Position numbers and translations under genes: made by a program. Below the pieces are notes generated by a model. The model saw nothing but the letters and a program-made list of their open reading frames with translations. It had not been told where the DNA came from and searched no databases. This document shows positions 11,610-22,798 of a stretch of DNA of 41,596 bases, piece after piece. Numbering within the stretch: the first letter of the stretch is position 1; each line of letters starts with the position of its first letter. The DNA comes from Paraglomus occultum (taxonomy: Eukaryota; Glomeromycota; Glomeromycetes; Paraglomerales; Paraglomeraceae): contig CAJVPJ010000133.1 in assembly GCA_910592205.1 (NCBI GenBank), positions 1-41,596 of the forward strand. The letters run 5' to 3'.

Positions 11610-11954
11610 GTAATTATAGAAAGATTCGACGAAAAGCCGGCGGATGTAATCTCGGTGAGATTATGTTACTGTGAAGTGAAATAAAAAGAACACTGCAATC
11701 GACGGTTTTATAAGACTGCCCATTTCATACTCCATCATCTCTTATATGATCAGCAATTGGCGAGTTTAATTATGACGTCATCAATATACCCAATTAGCAC
11801 ACATTACCGAACAAAAGTCAGAGTGTGCCGCTCATTTTTTTAGTGTCATTCTCTCTTCGTGTTCAGTATTTTCCTTAAAACTTTACAATTCAAAAAAGAG
11901 CACTATAAATTCATAACGATATCAATAATAGTTAAACAAGCAATAGAAAAGTAA
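11610..11954. promoter_or_regulatory. ATP14 3' region and RAD21 promoter
   Basis: A 345-bp gap between two co-directional genes. It includes the perfect palindrome TGACGTCA at 11773-11780 and no gene-like open frame. Confidence 0.6.
11773..11780. promoter_or_regulatory. TGACGTCA (CRE/ATF-type) palindrome upstream of RAD21
   Basis: An exact 8-bp CRE palindrome lies 175 bp upstream of the RAD21 start codon. The same core with the same three bases after it occurs at 39314-39321. Binding by a bZIP factor of the ATF/CREB type is inferred from the motif. Confidence 0.5.
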
Positions 11955-14900
11955 ATGTTCTATTCGGAGGCTATATTATCTAAAAAGGTATAACAGCAGA
12001 CAAGACAAGAATCGAGCAATCAATATACACGTTTTTTGGACGTGCGTGTGCGTCTATCTGCTAACACCAGAGGAAACTAATATAACAAAATAAACAAAAT
12101 AGGGCCCATTAGCCAAAGTATGGCTAGCCGCACACTGGGAACGCAAATTGAGTAAAACACAATTCTTACAGACTAATATACAGAACTCTGTTGGTGAGTT
12201 AGGCTTCGCGTTTTCTTTACAGATCACTTTAAACATTCAACACCGCCGTTAGCCGCAACTATTATGGTGCCTTGTCGTCTTTTGAATTTATTCATTTGAC
12301 GCAAATCTATCACTTTAGGTGCAATCCTGGGCGGTGACCAACCACCGATGGCCTTACGGTTATCAGGCCAATTACTACTTGGGGTGGTTCGTATATATTC
12401 ACGCAAAGCCAGATATTTACTAGAAGACTGTAATGAGGCATTGGTGAAGATCAAACTGGTAGGGTTTGAAAATTTAATGAACAGCGTGTTTTTTTGAGTG
12501 TATCATGTTGTTAAGGCGCTGGTTTATGTATTTAATTTGTTAAAGGCATTCACACCAGGTGTAGTGGATATGCCCGAAGAGTCGACTGTTGCCAGTTTCC
12601 ATGCCATCACATTGCCGGATAACATCACAGAATACGATATTCTTTTACCCGAACCCGGATTTAACCTCGCGTAACTGTCAAACTAAACAATTTATCGACG
12701 AATGTAAATTACCTGCTAATTCGGGCTTTAACTTTTGATATATCTCTCTCCCACAAACTTGGTTTTTTTCCTTGTGAAATAGAGCATGGGATGACCAGTC
12801 ACAGACACTTCTTGCGTCATCCCACCAACCGTCTAATACTTCCCGTCCGCAAGACATTACCATTCGCGACTCATTCGACATGTCACTCGATATCACCGTT
12901 GGCGATGACTTGCTCGGTGATGCATTTGACGAAGACGGTGGCTTAAACTTGGTTCTGAATTTCGAAGACGATCTCGACCCTCGAATAGCTCAAGGGTCGG
13001 GTAGCAGTCATGGTTCACCACGTGCTATAGACGTCGAAGTCGCTCGACGAGATGCTACGCATGGGACGGAAATGGAAATTGAAGATATCATCGGTCTAAA
13101 TGATATGGACATTGATAAACATTTATTATCAGAAGACACTAATTTGAATCTTGATGGAGAGATTAATCGTGGGTTAGGTGAATTGGACAGAGAAGGAGAA
13201 GTCGGGGTTGAAGAGGGTCAGGAAGGAAACATTGAACAGCAACTATTGGAACACAGAACAGAAAACGACGCAGAGATGGAGGGTGTGGATGTCAATGTCT
13301 TGATAGGTGATCTCGATCATGAACTCCAAATGAGCGATGAACTTCGACATCTGAGATTAGAAGATGGCACTAGGTGAGGAATAAAACTTGATTGACTGAC
13401 GATAGATGGAAACATATGTTATTGGCTCGTGCGCGTATGTATAATTTCCAACTAAAACGTGAAATCTATTTGTACAAACAGGAATGTGGACGACTCGGAA
13501 GCGCCAGTGTTCGCTCCCGACGCCTCTCCGCGGAATAATGAAGAAGAACGTGCGTATAATGCATCTATGAAATGTCCCAATCGTACATACATTTATTAAC
13601 CTAACATCTACGATTTTCTTTAACCAACAACAGAATTCCAATTCCAATCACCGGAAGCAGAACCTCAACAAACCATCACAACATCGAACCGAAGAAAAAG
13701 AAAAATCCTCGACGAGATTACGGAACTATCCAATAAACACATAGCAGCGCAGGTTAAGGATACCTCGGATATTATAACCAAGGTAATTATGTTCATGTCA
13801 AGTTCACTGTCAAGTTCGATCCATAGATACGGATTATTAATTACTCTCATCTCTTACCCCTCTCAACTATTTTCTTTCTTAGCCGTCATTTCTCCCCTCA
13901 TCACGTAAACTTTTGCGTTTAAGCGAAATCCGTAATTTCGGAATATATTATTTTTTCGATTTGACGGCTCCGGCCAATATTCTACCCGAGCTGCACCGTC
14001 TATTCTCTCGAAAACGTATACGAACCCAACCCCCAGCTGAACCAATCCCTCCTACTGATAGTATTCAAACCGAAAGGGACACTCCGGCTGTCGAAACGCC
14101 TGCGGAAAACGGTATTTTAACAGCCAGCGTGGAAGAGGAATCTGGACAGGTCGAAGGCGGCCAGCAAGGAGAGCAAGCTCTTGGAAATCAGGGAGAGCAA
14201 ACTCTTGGTAATGATATGGTAAGTGATGCTTTGAGAAGACAAATCTGAATTATAATAATAAACGTTTAATGCGATATGTATGGATATTGTCTTGTAGATG
14301 TCTCCAGATTTTGCACCAGACTTTTTTGATGATAATATGGGTCAGTTGACTGGTTATTGATATTATACCCAGTAGTTATTATTATGCTTGCTATCTCTGA
14401 ACTCGTTATTTTCCTTTAAAAGATTCTCCACCGCAAGTTTCTGGTAATGATAATTCTAATCTGTCACCCGAACACATGGCTGATGATGAAGGTACTTTCT
14501 ACGATTTGAAGATTTTCTTCTGCGGCGTATCATTCCTCATCCCTTCATGTGCGTTTCCTGTTTCTTTCGAAATTTCTAGATTCTCCTCAAGGCGTAACAA
14601 TATTTGATCAAGACGATTCGCAAGATCAGCAGACAGGCAGCGAGGCGGCATTTAGCAAGAACACTATCAAAGCTATGCGATTATTACAGCGTGAATTTGA
14701 GAGAACGTCAAATGAGAGTGGAAGCCGAAGGTTGAGAGAAAAAGCGACCATCAGCTATGAAACTGTTGCTGGAAAGGTAAGGATTAATGTTTTGGTATTA
14801 AACAAATGGGGAATTTCGACTGATTGTGGCGGTATATCCGGTATGTTTGCTTTAGGCTAAGAGACAAGATGCCGTAAAGCTGTTCTTCGAGTTGTTAGTA

Positions 14901-15105
14901 TTGAAGACAAAAGATGTGATTGATGTACAGCAGAAGAAATCCTACGGCGATATTGATATCCGGCCAAAGGTTTGTACAGAGTCTTGATTCTTTGCACTGA
15001 CGATAACAATAACATGAGACAATGTTGTAATCAATCATCATTTCTCCCATCTCAAACGTTTAGGCCAAAATGTTCGATACGCTTGCGGCATCATCTGTGC
15101 GTTAA
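11955..15105 (+). CDS. Cohesin kleisin subunit RAD21/SCC1
   Basis: Closes the SMC1-SMC3 ring that holds sister chromatids together and is cut by separase. Thirteen exons: 11955-11987, 12103-12193, 12319-12458, 12546-12670, 12783-13373, 13482-13549, 13634-13782, 13883-14218, 14298-14340, 14423-14491, 14580-14776, 14856-14969, 15064-15105; 665 residues, near the usual ~630. The N-terminus reads [20 protein letters not shown], then [42 protein letters not shown] and [16 protein letters not shown], very close to fission-yeast Rad21. The middle is acidic. [14 protein letters not shown] precedes the C-terminal winged helix, [20 protein letters not shown] then YGDIDIRPK. Two DxExxR motifs (residues 213-218 and 254-259) fit separase sites. 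The mitotic form is favoured over Rec8 by sequence. Confidence 0.97.
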
Positions 15106-15374
15106 TCGCAGACTTAATTAACCGTTTCATGTATAAACTTCAGCGCTGAATTTTGTCACACGTTGTCATTAAGTACACAAAAAAAATCACATTGTATATA
15201 CCAGACAGCTTTTCGTTCGAGAGGATATGGGACTAATGTAAATTTGTTCAAAATGGAATACGATATAAAAGACAGCATTTACAATAATTGAGACATCTGA
15301 GTTTGAATTAGGGCGATTATTATAGTTTATTATAGAGAATTTATCAATACATTTTGTGCATGTGAGAATGTCAC

Positions 15375-16300
15375 TTATACACTGTACACTTCTCTCGAGT
15401 CATTTAATTCTCGTAGTACAGTCTCTTTTGCAATGGCCTGAAAGTCAAAACTATCAACGCTAAAACTCATCATCAAATAAAACCTTGGTGGATAATTGGC
15501 ACTTGCATCACGCTCGTTCAATATCCAAATCAACCCGGACACAGTTTTCTTCAAATACTTGCCAATCTTACTCCCAAATGCCTCGAGCACATTATATCCG
15601 GTAACATCAAAAGGACGAATTAAATCAGTAATAGCAGCAATATCTGGTTCAACACTAAACCTACTTCTGTCTCTCCACGGGAAAATAACCTCAATCTTAG
15701 TCTCCAAATTTGCCCGAATCTCACGAACAACTGCTTGTAACATACTGATAAAACTGTTAACTGTAGCTGCTGCTGGATCTTTTGGTTGTGACTCTTTAGG
15801 CGTCAGAACCAAATGTTGTGGAATGGGAATTTGGAAGAAGTCGAGCTCTGTTTCTAGTTCTTCGCAAGATACTAATGAGTATTTTGGTGGTGGATAGCGC
15901 AATTGTCCAGTACGATAATATTCTATGATATAGTGAAATGCCCTCCCATTACGATCAAAGAAATATTCGTTATTGTTCGTTGGATGGAGAAGTATTGCAT
16001 TTCGCGATGAGAACATTGTGCCCAAGAGTGACGTAGGAAGTGACAGGAGGGTTGATCTGTATGTCTCGTACTTGATATAAACAATAAAGATCGATTACTA
16101 TATATAATTTAGATATAATGTATCCAACTCATGTGTAGACATGTATTAAACATGCTCGATCCTGTGTTTTGACAGCTATTAACCTTCATGCCTCCTACAT
16201 TCAACACTATTCGTTCTTCCCCATTGACACTGGTCGACCTGTCTTGTGCTTTGTTGCCCGCATGTGTTTTTGGACAGTTTTGTGCGTGTGTGTGGTTCAT
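15375..16300 (-). CDS. BTB/POZ (KCTD-like) domain protein
   Basis: Two exons on the minus strand: 16300-16184 and 16070-15375; 270 residues. The first exon ends in ERIVLNVGGMK and the second starts YETYRSTLLSLPTSLLGTMF, the beginning of a T1/KCTD-type BTB fold. Then come NEYFFDRNGRAFHYIIEYYR, TGQLRYP and a segment ending CEELETELDFFQIP, all standard for this domain (about residues 29-120). The C-terminal 150 residues are not a known domain to me. KCTD proteins often act as substrate adaptors of CUL3 ubiquitin ligases; that role is only inferred. It ends 269 bp from the convergent RAD21 gene and starts 160 bp from the divergent gene at 16461. Confidence 0.9.
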
Positions 16301-16460
16301 TCTGCAAGAAAAGTTTATTTTCTTAGAAACCTTGTTATTATTATATCGAAGTGTTGATGAATTGTCCCACTTCTTGTATCACAAATTTATTGTTGTGTGA
16401 CTATGCATGCCATACATATATAACACAAATTAACAATGGGCTAACCGTCACAAAAACAAA

Positions 16461-17998
16461 ATGGAAACTAACGACGATGATAATAACAGGCCAGTAGCAA
16501 AAAAGAAACCGATAAATAACGAACAAAACCTGGCTATCATTGATAACTTTCGAATTTTGGGAGGGCTTTTAGTAGGTTAGTTGGGCAGATCTATTGTCCA
16601 GTCCCAGTAGGATAATGAACCATGCAAGTTTTCTTGGGCAAGTCAGATCTCTAAACGATGTATAAGAATTTCGTTGAGAGAATGAGCGCAGAACAGCGAA
16701 GAAAGTGGGATATTTCAACAAATACTGTCTGAGACCACTTTTTCATAATGCAAATCAACTGTTCCAATTCGTGAAGTTTGTTGTTGAATTGACACCGAGA
16801 TTCGCTTACACATAAACTTGCTTTCCCCCTTTTTAAATTCCAAACAACTAGACATTGTCCTTAGCGCTCTACAATGGCTCAAACCGATCCTATCCATCTT
16901 CCTTGCACTCTTTCTCGCCGTCTATATTTCACACTTTTCTCTCACCTTCCTATCAAACACCGTCCAAGATCAGTTTACTCTCACAATATGCAAACTCCCC
17001 TTTGCCTCTGCTTTGCCGCTGTGCAATTCTCATATTCCTGACTTTACCCGCCTGGTTGATCGTCAGGTCGAAACCTATGAACAAATAATGGACCAAGCCC
17101 TTGCAAAGGAAGGTGTAACCTCTTCCTTAGCACTCGACATAAAACGAGCCGAATTGGCGACCGGAGATTTAAGGACGTTGGTGAAGTATTCTACGCTATC
17201 TACTGCACCAGAGTTGGTAAATCGATTGAGTGAGTTTATGGACAAATCAAAGTCAATCGGTAGAGACCTGCAAGTCTTACAGGCTCGAACAAGAAGCTCT
17301 TTGGATAATCTGATAACGTACAACATGTTTGCTTTGAAGACGTTGGAAAATGTGAGAGACGGGAGAGCAACGAGGAGAGAGCTGGCAAGCGCATATGAAA
17401 ATATGATGTCTCTTATGGAAGGTGATTTGGAAAGGATGATTATAAAGGCACAGGATACTCTTGGGAGGTGAGTAAGCGAAAAGATAAAGCTTGCAATGTG
17501 ACGTTATTATGTGTGATTGCTTTCAAATGTCATGATTTATAATCTCGTGTCAATGGATGTTACAAATTACATTAATATTTCCCTTTTCTCGTGCGCAGTC
17601 TAGCAGTCCTAGATGAAATGCTAGTAGCAATTCATGAACTAGTCACCCAAGAAAAAGCCTTCCAAACTACCGAGCGTGAGAAGCTTCTCGCCGAACTCTG
17701 GTCCGTCCTCGGCGGAAATCGGATTCAAAAGCACATGTTCAAAGAAAATCTCGAACTTCTCTCTCAACTCGACAGCCAACGACGAAATGCAGTCGTTCAA
17801 GTACAAATGACGTTGTACAGCCTCACATCATTTCAAACGGACTTGGAAGAACTGCGAGAACAAGTGCTGAAACCATCGTTGGTTGACTTACCTTTAGAGT
17901 TGCATATCGAGAATGTGGATAAAGGGATTACTAGGTTGAAGAATAGTAAAGTTGCCATTAAAAGCTCTGATGAGGGAACCGTTAAGACTATAGAATAA
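16461..17998 (+). CDS. Unrecognised protein with N-terminal membrane segment and coiled coils
   Basis: Three exons: 16461-16575, 16852-17467, 17599-17998; phases agree and give 376 residues. I do not recognise the family. The first ~40 residues are polar, followed by a hydrophobic stretch (LSIFLALFLAVYISHFSLTF, about residues 50-70) that should cross a membrane. Most of the rest is charged helix with heptad-like patterning and no cysteine-rich or catalytic motif. Exon 1 is short and separated by a 276-bp intron; its splice (donor GTTAGT, acceptor CTAG) joins in phase, but a start inside exon 2 at 16863 or nearby cannot be excluded. It is convergent with the coiled-coil gene at 18167, with a 168-bp gap. 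A membrane-tethered scaffold is a guess from architecture only. Confidence 0.75.
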
Positions 17999-18166
17999 AG
18001 GATTATGTATATAAAGGTTGTATCTGTAGATAACATATTATAATATTTTTTTATATATATTTCAAAATTATATCTGAGTGATTTATTCATTAATTATGAG
18101 AAGAAATATACAATTCACGTGCACACTCTCAGATTTAATACTTACACTAATCGCCTTTCATATATC

Positions 18167-20845
18167 CTACTGGCCAGCAGCCTCCATTAAACTATCTAAT
18201 TCGTTCTTAAAGCCCTCTAATTTATCGTTTTTCTTTCCAATTATGGTCAGACACTTCTTCTTGACCATTTCGAGCTGCACTTTTGAACGTTTGTCCATAT
18301 CAGATATCACTTTCTGCAAATCTTGTTCTCTTTTCTTGAACTTTTCTTCCATGGTCGTTATCTGCCGTGACATCAAATCTAGTTGCTGAAGCAATGATTG
18401 GTTATTCGATTCTTGTTGTTGTTGGTTATCGGAATGGCCAATACTCTCTCTCGTGCGGTCATTGTCCGCTTGACTTGCTTGACTACTTAATGATTTACGC
18501 GCATCTTTCCTTTCCATCTGTATTAATTCTTCCATTTGTTGTATTTTTTTCTTCAGATGTTTTAATCGTCCGTCATATCCGCTTCCCCATGACATCTTCT
18601 CACGCGATAAATTTATTAATTTTCTTTCTGCCTCTTCTGCACGTTGATGAGCAGTACTCAATTGCACGTCTCTTTCCATTATAGTTCTCTCAAGGGATGC
18701 TATGAGCCTCTCAATGGCTGTAAACGCACCATCACCACCCAATGCATCAAATATACCAGACGCCAATAAATCACTCGTAATTGGAAGAGAAGATAAATCT
18801 TCAATCTCATCATCTAATTGTATATTGTCATTGAGATATTTAATAGCCCTAGCACCGTTAACACCACCTCCAGCACCAGCACTTCCTCCAGACTTCCCTC
18901 CAACAACATTGGGCGTTTTAGTAAAATGTCCGTCACTTCCACCACCTCCGTTCTGCGTCGCATTAGATGGTACCCCTCCCTGCTCTATATATTGTTCTAA
19001 TTCTTCAGTCTTGGCGAGATATTGATTTTGATAATATTCTAACTGTTCTTCCTTTCTTTTTAGTTTCTCAACAAGCTCCTCAATTATATTTTGCTTAGTT
19101 TCTAACTCGTGCATTATACCCGTTGGTGGTAACATTGGCATCATGGGTGATATCAACATCTCTTTTTCTTTTTCTTTCTCTTGCTCTCTCTCTTGCTCTC
19201 TCTCTTGCTCTTTTTGTTGTTCTTTCTGCTGTTCTTTCTCCTCCTCCTTGTCTTGTTCTTTCTCCTCCTCCTCCTTATCTTGCTCTTTTTGCTGCTCCTT
19301 GGCCTTCTCTTTCTCATATTCTTTCTCTATCTGTTTCAGTCTGCTTATTTCTTTATTCATTTCTTCCATCTGTTGTAGGACTCCCTCTGAAAAATGCTCT
19401 TTGTTCTCCTTGTCATATAGTATTATTGCTCTCAAATGATCTAGTTCTCGCATTAGTTCCGACGTTTTTGCGGAATACTTTTCGTTTTCCTTATCCGCAT
19501 TTGTTAATTGGTCCTTCAATTCTTTTATTTGTGCATTAAGTTTGTCATTCTCAGCCCGGTAATTGCGTAATGCAACATCTTGGTTCTCAAGTTCTCTCTC
19601 TATACGTATCAAATCCTCTGCTGATAAAGCGAGAGGTTCAAGCTGAAATGCAATAGCGTCCTTTAAATCAGCCTCGTAAGAGTCTAGCTTGTTGGTAGCT
19701 TCATATAACTTACTCTTTAAATTTTCAATTTCTTCTTCCTTTGCAGCAACAAGATGCAATAAATCTTGATTTCTCCTCATAAGATTAGATTGTTCTTGCA
19801 ATGCTACTGTAGAATTCTGAAACCTTTTTGTGTACGTAGTCAGAGTTTCTTGGAACTGTGCCTCGATTTCGTCAAGTTCACCAGTTTCGACAGTTTCGAT
19901 ATTACTTGTCGGTGTTTTGCCATTGACTTCTGGAGGGTCCATTGCATGTTTAGCACTAGCAGACGACTGCGGAGATGAATGGACTGGAAACAACTTGGCA
20001 TTTGCTCTGCGTAGAACAGCTCGCTTTCGAGTCGAACGTGGTGAAGTAGGAGACCTCGCAATATATCTCTGTTCTTTTTTAAGACGCGAAGTAGCTGTAT
20101 CAATAGTAATCCCTGCCTTTGGCTTTACCGAGGATGATCTACGTAATTTATCGTTATGTCCATCAGTGCCATTGACATCATTATTGTCATCATCGTCATC
20201 CACGCTCCACTCATCAGCATCATCAGTTACTTGACTAGCGCTGTTACTGAGATCGTTGCTAATAGGGGTAATTGGCAATGACGCACTGGTACTTGCACGT
20301 GCGGCAGCCTGAGCTCTAGCTTCTCGCAGTATTTCATCGACCATGGCTCGGTCTGCAGCAAAACGTTTTTTGTGATCTCTCGAACTGCTCGGAGTATTAC
20401 CACGACTAGGGGCTATGGAGTTAATAATATTTTGCGTTTGCGGTGATAATGCAGACAAATTAAAAGAATAGTCGCTAGATGCATCGTCTTGTTTGGAGGA
20501 AGTCGAAGTTCTCCATACTGGACGTCGTGAGGGGGCTGGTGACGAGACTACCCTTTCGGACAGTTTGTAATCTGTCCCTGTGCCTGTTCTGTATGGAGAA
20601 CTCTCACTGTTTCTGTCGCTTTCATTGCCGGTATTGTTGTTTACAGTTCGTAACTTTTTTGAATTAACAGAGGCCTCACCGAATAGGCGACTGGCAATAA
20701 CGGAATCTGCTTCTTCCGTTGAAGAGTAGGAATCGTTATCGTGGTCGTCTGGTACACGCGTTGATTGAGTATGACGACGAATACTCTTTGATTGCTGTCC
20801 TTGAAGTCGTTTTGTAGTACTTTGGTTCATAAGCCTTGGTCGCAA
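18167..20845 (-). CDS. Intronless large coiled-coil protein, function unknown
   Basis: One uninterrupted 892-codon frame on the minus strand. Residues 1-320 are Ser/Arg/Asp-rich and look disordered, with proline-directed sites (SPQ, SPRS, TPSSS) of the kind CDK phosphorylates. From about residue 325 to the end it is almost continuous coiled coil, broken by a Gly-rich segment (about 625-665). A KEQ/EQE low-complexity block lies near residues 510-570. The last ~40 residues (QLEMVKKKCLTIIGKKNDKL onward) look ordered. Disordered SP/TP-rich head plus long coiled coil is common in spindle-pole, septation and trafficking scaffolds, but no signature lets me choose. The absence of introns over 2.7 kb is unusual for this window. 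A start five codons downstream is also possible. Confidence 0.85.
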   Translation of the reverse strand: MRPRLMNQSTTKRLQGQQSKSIRRHTQSTRVPDDHDNDSYSSTEEADSVIASRLFGEASVNSKKLRTVNNNTGNESDRNSESSPYRTGTGTDYKLSERVVSSPAPSRRPVWRTSTSSKQDDASSDYSFNLSALSPQTQNIINSIAPSRGNTPSSSRDHKKRFAADRAMVDEILREARAQAAARASTSASLPITPISNDLSNSASQVTDDADEWSVDDDDDNNDVNGTDGHNDKLRRSSSVKPKAGITIDTATSRLKKEQRYIARSPTSPRSTRKRAVLRRANAKLFPVHSSPQSSASAKHAMDPPEVNGKTPTSNIETVETGELDEIEAQFQETLTTYTKRFQNSTVALQEQSNLMRRNQDLLHLVAAKEEEIENLKSKLYEATNKLDSYEADLKDAIAFQLEPLALSAEDLIRIERELENQDVALRNYRAENDKLNAQIKELKDQLTNADKENEKYSAKTSELMRELDHLRAIILYDKENKEHFSEGVLQQMEEMNKEISRLKQIEKEYEKEKAKEQQKEQDKEEEEKEQDKEEEKEQQKEQQKEQEREQEREQEKEKEKEMLISPMMPMLPPTGIMHELETKQNIIEELVEKLKRKEEQLEYYQNQYLAKTEELEQYIEQGGVPSNATQNGGGGSDGHFTKTPNVVGGKSGGSAGAGGGVNGARAIKYLNDNIQLDDEIEDLSSLPITSDLLASGIFDALGGDGAFTAIERLIASLERTIMERDVQLSTAHQRAEEAERKLINLSREKMSWGSGYDGRLKHLKKKIQQMEELIQMERKDARKSLSSQASQADNDRTRESIGHSDNQQQQESNNQSLLQQLDLMSRQITTMEEKFKKREQDLQKVISDMDKRSKVQLEMVKKKCLTIIGKKNDKLEGFKNELDSLMEAAGQ
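19160..19320 (-). repeat. KEQ/EQE low-complexity coding repeat
   Basis: Within the 892-residue coiled-coil gene, about 160 bp of purine-rich sequence on the coding strand encodes repeated KEQ, EQE, KEE and REQ units. It is an in-frame repeat likely to expand or contract without breaking the frame. Plus-strand Ser/Leu-rich frames across it are artefacts. Confidence 0.8.
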
Positions 20846-22798
20846 AATTCGTCTGATTTAATCTTTAAGTTATAATAATAAACAGATTAAAGATTGTCAA
20901 TTATGAGATTAAAATATGTCCCGTGATTACCATCTCACGATCTCCACTTTCCAGAAGAATATTATTATTCTGTGATACAGTATAACGAGGATTTTATATT
21001 AATTAATATTAATATACAAAATTATTTTATTTTAGAAGACTATCTTTAGTGTCTTATTCATGACAATAGAAGGCCTTGATGCATGAACATGGTTGCGTGT
21101 ACCAAAACATAAGTAATTAATTGTCTATAAAAGCGTAAAGTGGTTGCAGTACTGTATATGACGTACGTCTACATTAAACTTATTGTTGTTAACAAAACTT
21201 CACATCAAGCAAAGATAACAAATTTTTGTAAGGAAATCGGCTCCTCGTCAGCCTAAACAGACTTCTTTTTCATAAGATATCAAAGAAGTGTATTGCAAAC
21301 CATTAAAATTTATGCCTTTTATCTTTATTATTATGAACAAATAGTCGATGAGCAACACTTATGAAAAACCAACGGTTTACTATGGGCACACAATGACAAA
21401 AAGCTTATTTGGTATGTCCTCAAACGCGACAAAATAGACACGAAATAAATTTACTATTACTTTTGTAAACTTACATTAAGCATTACATTAATAACATATC
21501 GCTATAACCTCACGAAAGCATCAACAAGAGACGAGACTAGTCGTGCTTTGCTTGACAATCACCATGCTGGCAGAGGAGTTAAAAATAGACGGTATGAAAC
21601 ATATAAAAAATTATTATTTTTTTGTAATAGATCCGAATTCGCCTTTTTGTATCAATTCAATTTTCTGTTTGCACGCATCTGTAATAAATATGTTGTAGTT
21701 ATTAATTCTGAATATCAAAAATTATGAATGCTTTATTTCACTGAGTAAGAATTCTAATTACTCTTGTCTACCTCATAGCTCTAATAAATACAGTTGATTC
21801 TAGTCAGGTCAATTTAATGAGACATGCAGAGTGTAAACGGCGATTTAATCAAGTAATTCTGTCTAGTATAATAGTTTTCTCGTATTCTGTATGGTTGATC
21901 GAACAATTAATTTGTGATAGATAATACGACTTGCAATTTTTACTTAATAACATTAGCACCCCACAAACACGCGTTGTTCTCTAAACAATTTTATTTCCAA
22001 GCTATACTAATACATATCACAACTAATATGATACCGTATAGTTGAGAGGTGAAATAAGCACTCGTGCAAATAGAATTGTTATTATACGTCCTTTGTTAAG
22101 GATCAAGCACGTTGCTGTCCCAATTTATTCTTTAGAATAACAACTATTTAAAGATAAATTAAGCTAACATATACTCTTACTGGATAGTAAAATAAACAAT
22201 CGATCATATAACAAAGACGTGATTGCATGGCACAAAAACTATGTCAGCATAGTGTTAGTCGCTGTGTTGATATATAGTTAGAAATCAATAGCGAGGTTAA
22301 TAAAGTTTTCCTTGTCAACTATATTAAATCTATTTTCGAATAAAACACTCTGTTTCAAGTACCATACACTTTCGACTGCGAATCAACTTATTCGAATAAC
22401 GGTTCTATTCTTGTTTACAGAATGTTGGAACTATAATAAGCAGGACGCCGTGTTTTGAATCAGACAGGAAGGATTTACCACGCAAAGGAAGGTGCATTTA
22501 TAGAACGGATGTTTTGTTATGTTGAGCGTTACTATTGCGGATAGAGAAAGAACATCGATATATTATACGACAGTGAATGAATCATGATTGACGTTGACTT
22601 CTAAAGTCGAAATAGCTCAGAAAAGTGTTTCCTATTATCCAACAAAAATTTTTCTCAAGTCTAGTCACACTTGTTGCAAACAATCACGATTCAGGTTACT
22701 TTTTCTTTTTCTCTTTCTTCTTCTTTTGATCCCTACAAAGAGAAACATTTATAAACATAGAGAAACATCTCCAGATAAACATTATTGTCGACTAAATA
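20846..22798. other. AT-rich intergenic region, no gene seen
   Basis: Nearly 2 kb between the start of the minus-strand coiled-coil gene and the 3' end of PHB2, the largest gap inside the gene array. The only open frame of note (22588-22917, plus, 109 codons) has a Leu/Phe-rich middle and no recognisable domain. I found no tRNA-like element or obvious transposon ends. It should include the coiled-coil gene promoter and the PHB2 3' UTR; a small non-coding RNA cannot be excluded by eye. Confidence 0.5.

Noticed and set aside
19123-19539. Leu/Ser-rich plus-strand frames
   Set aside because: They are antisense to the KEQ-rich coding repeat of the coiled-coil gene.
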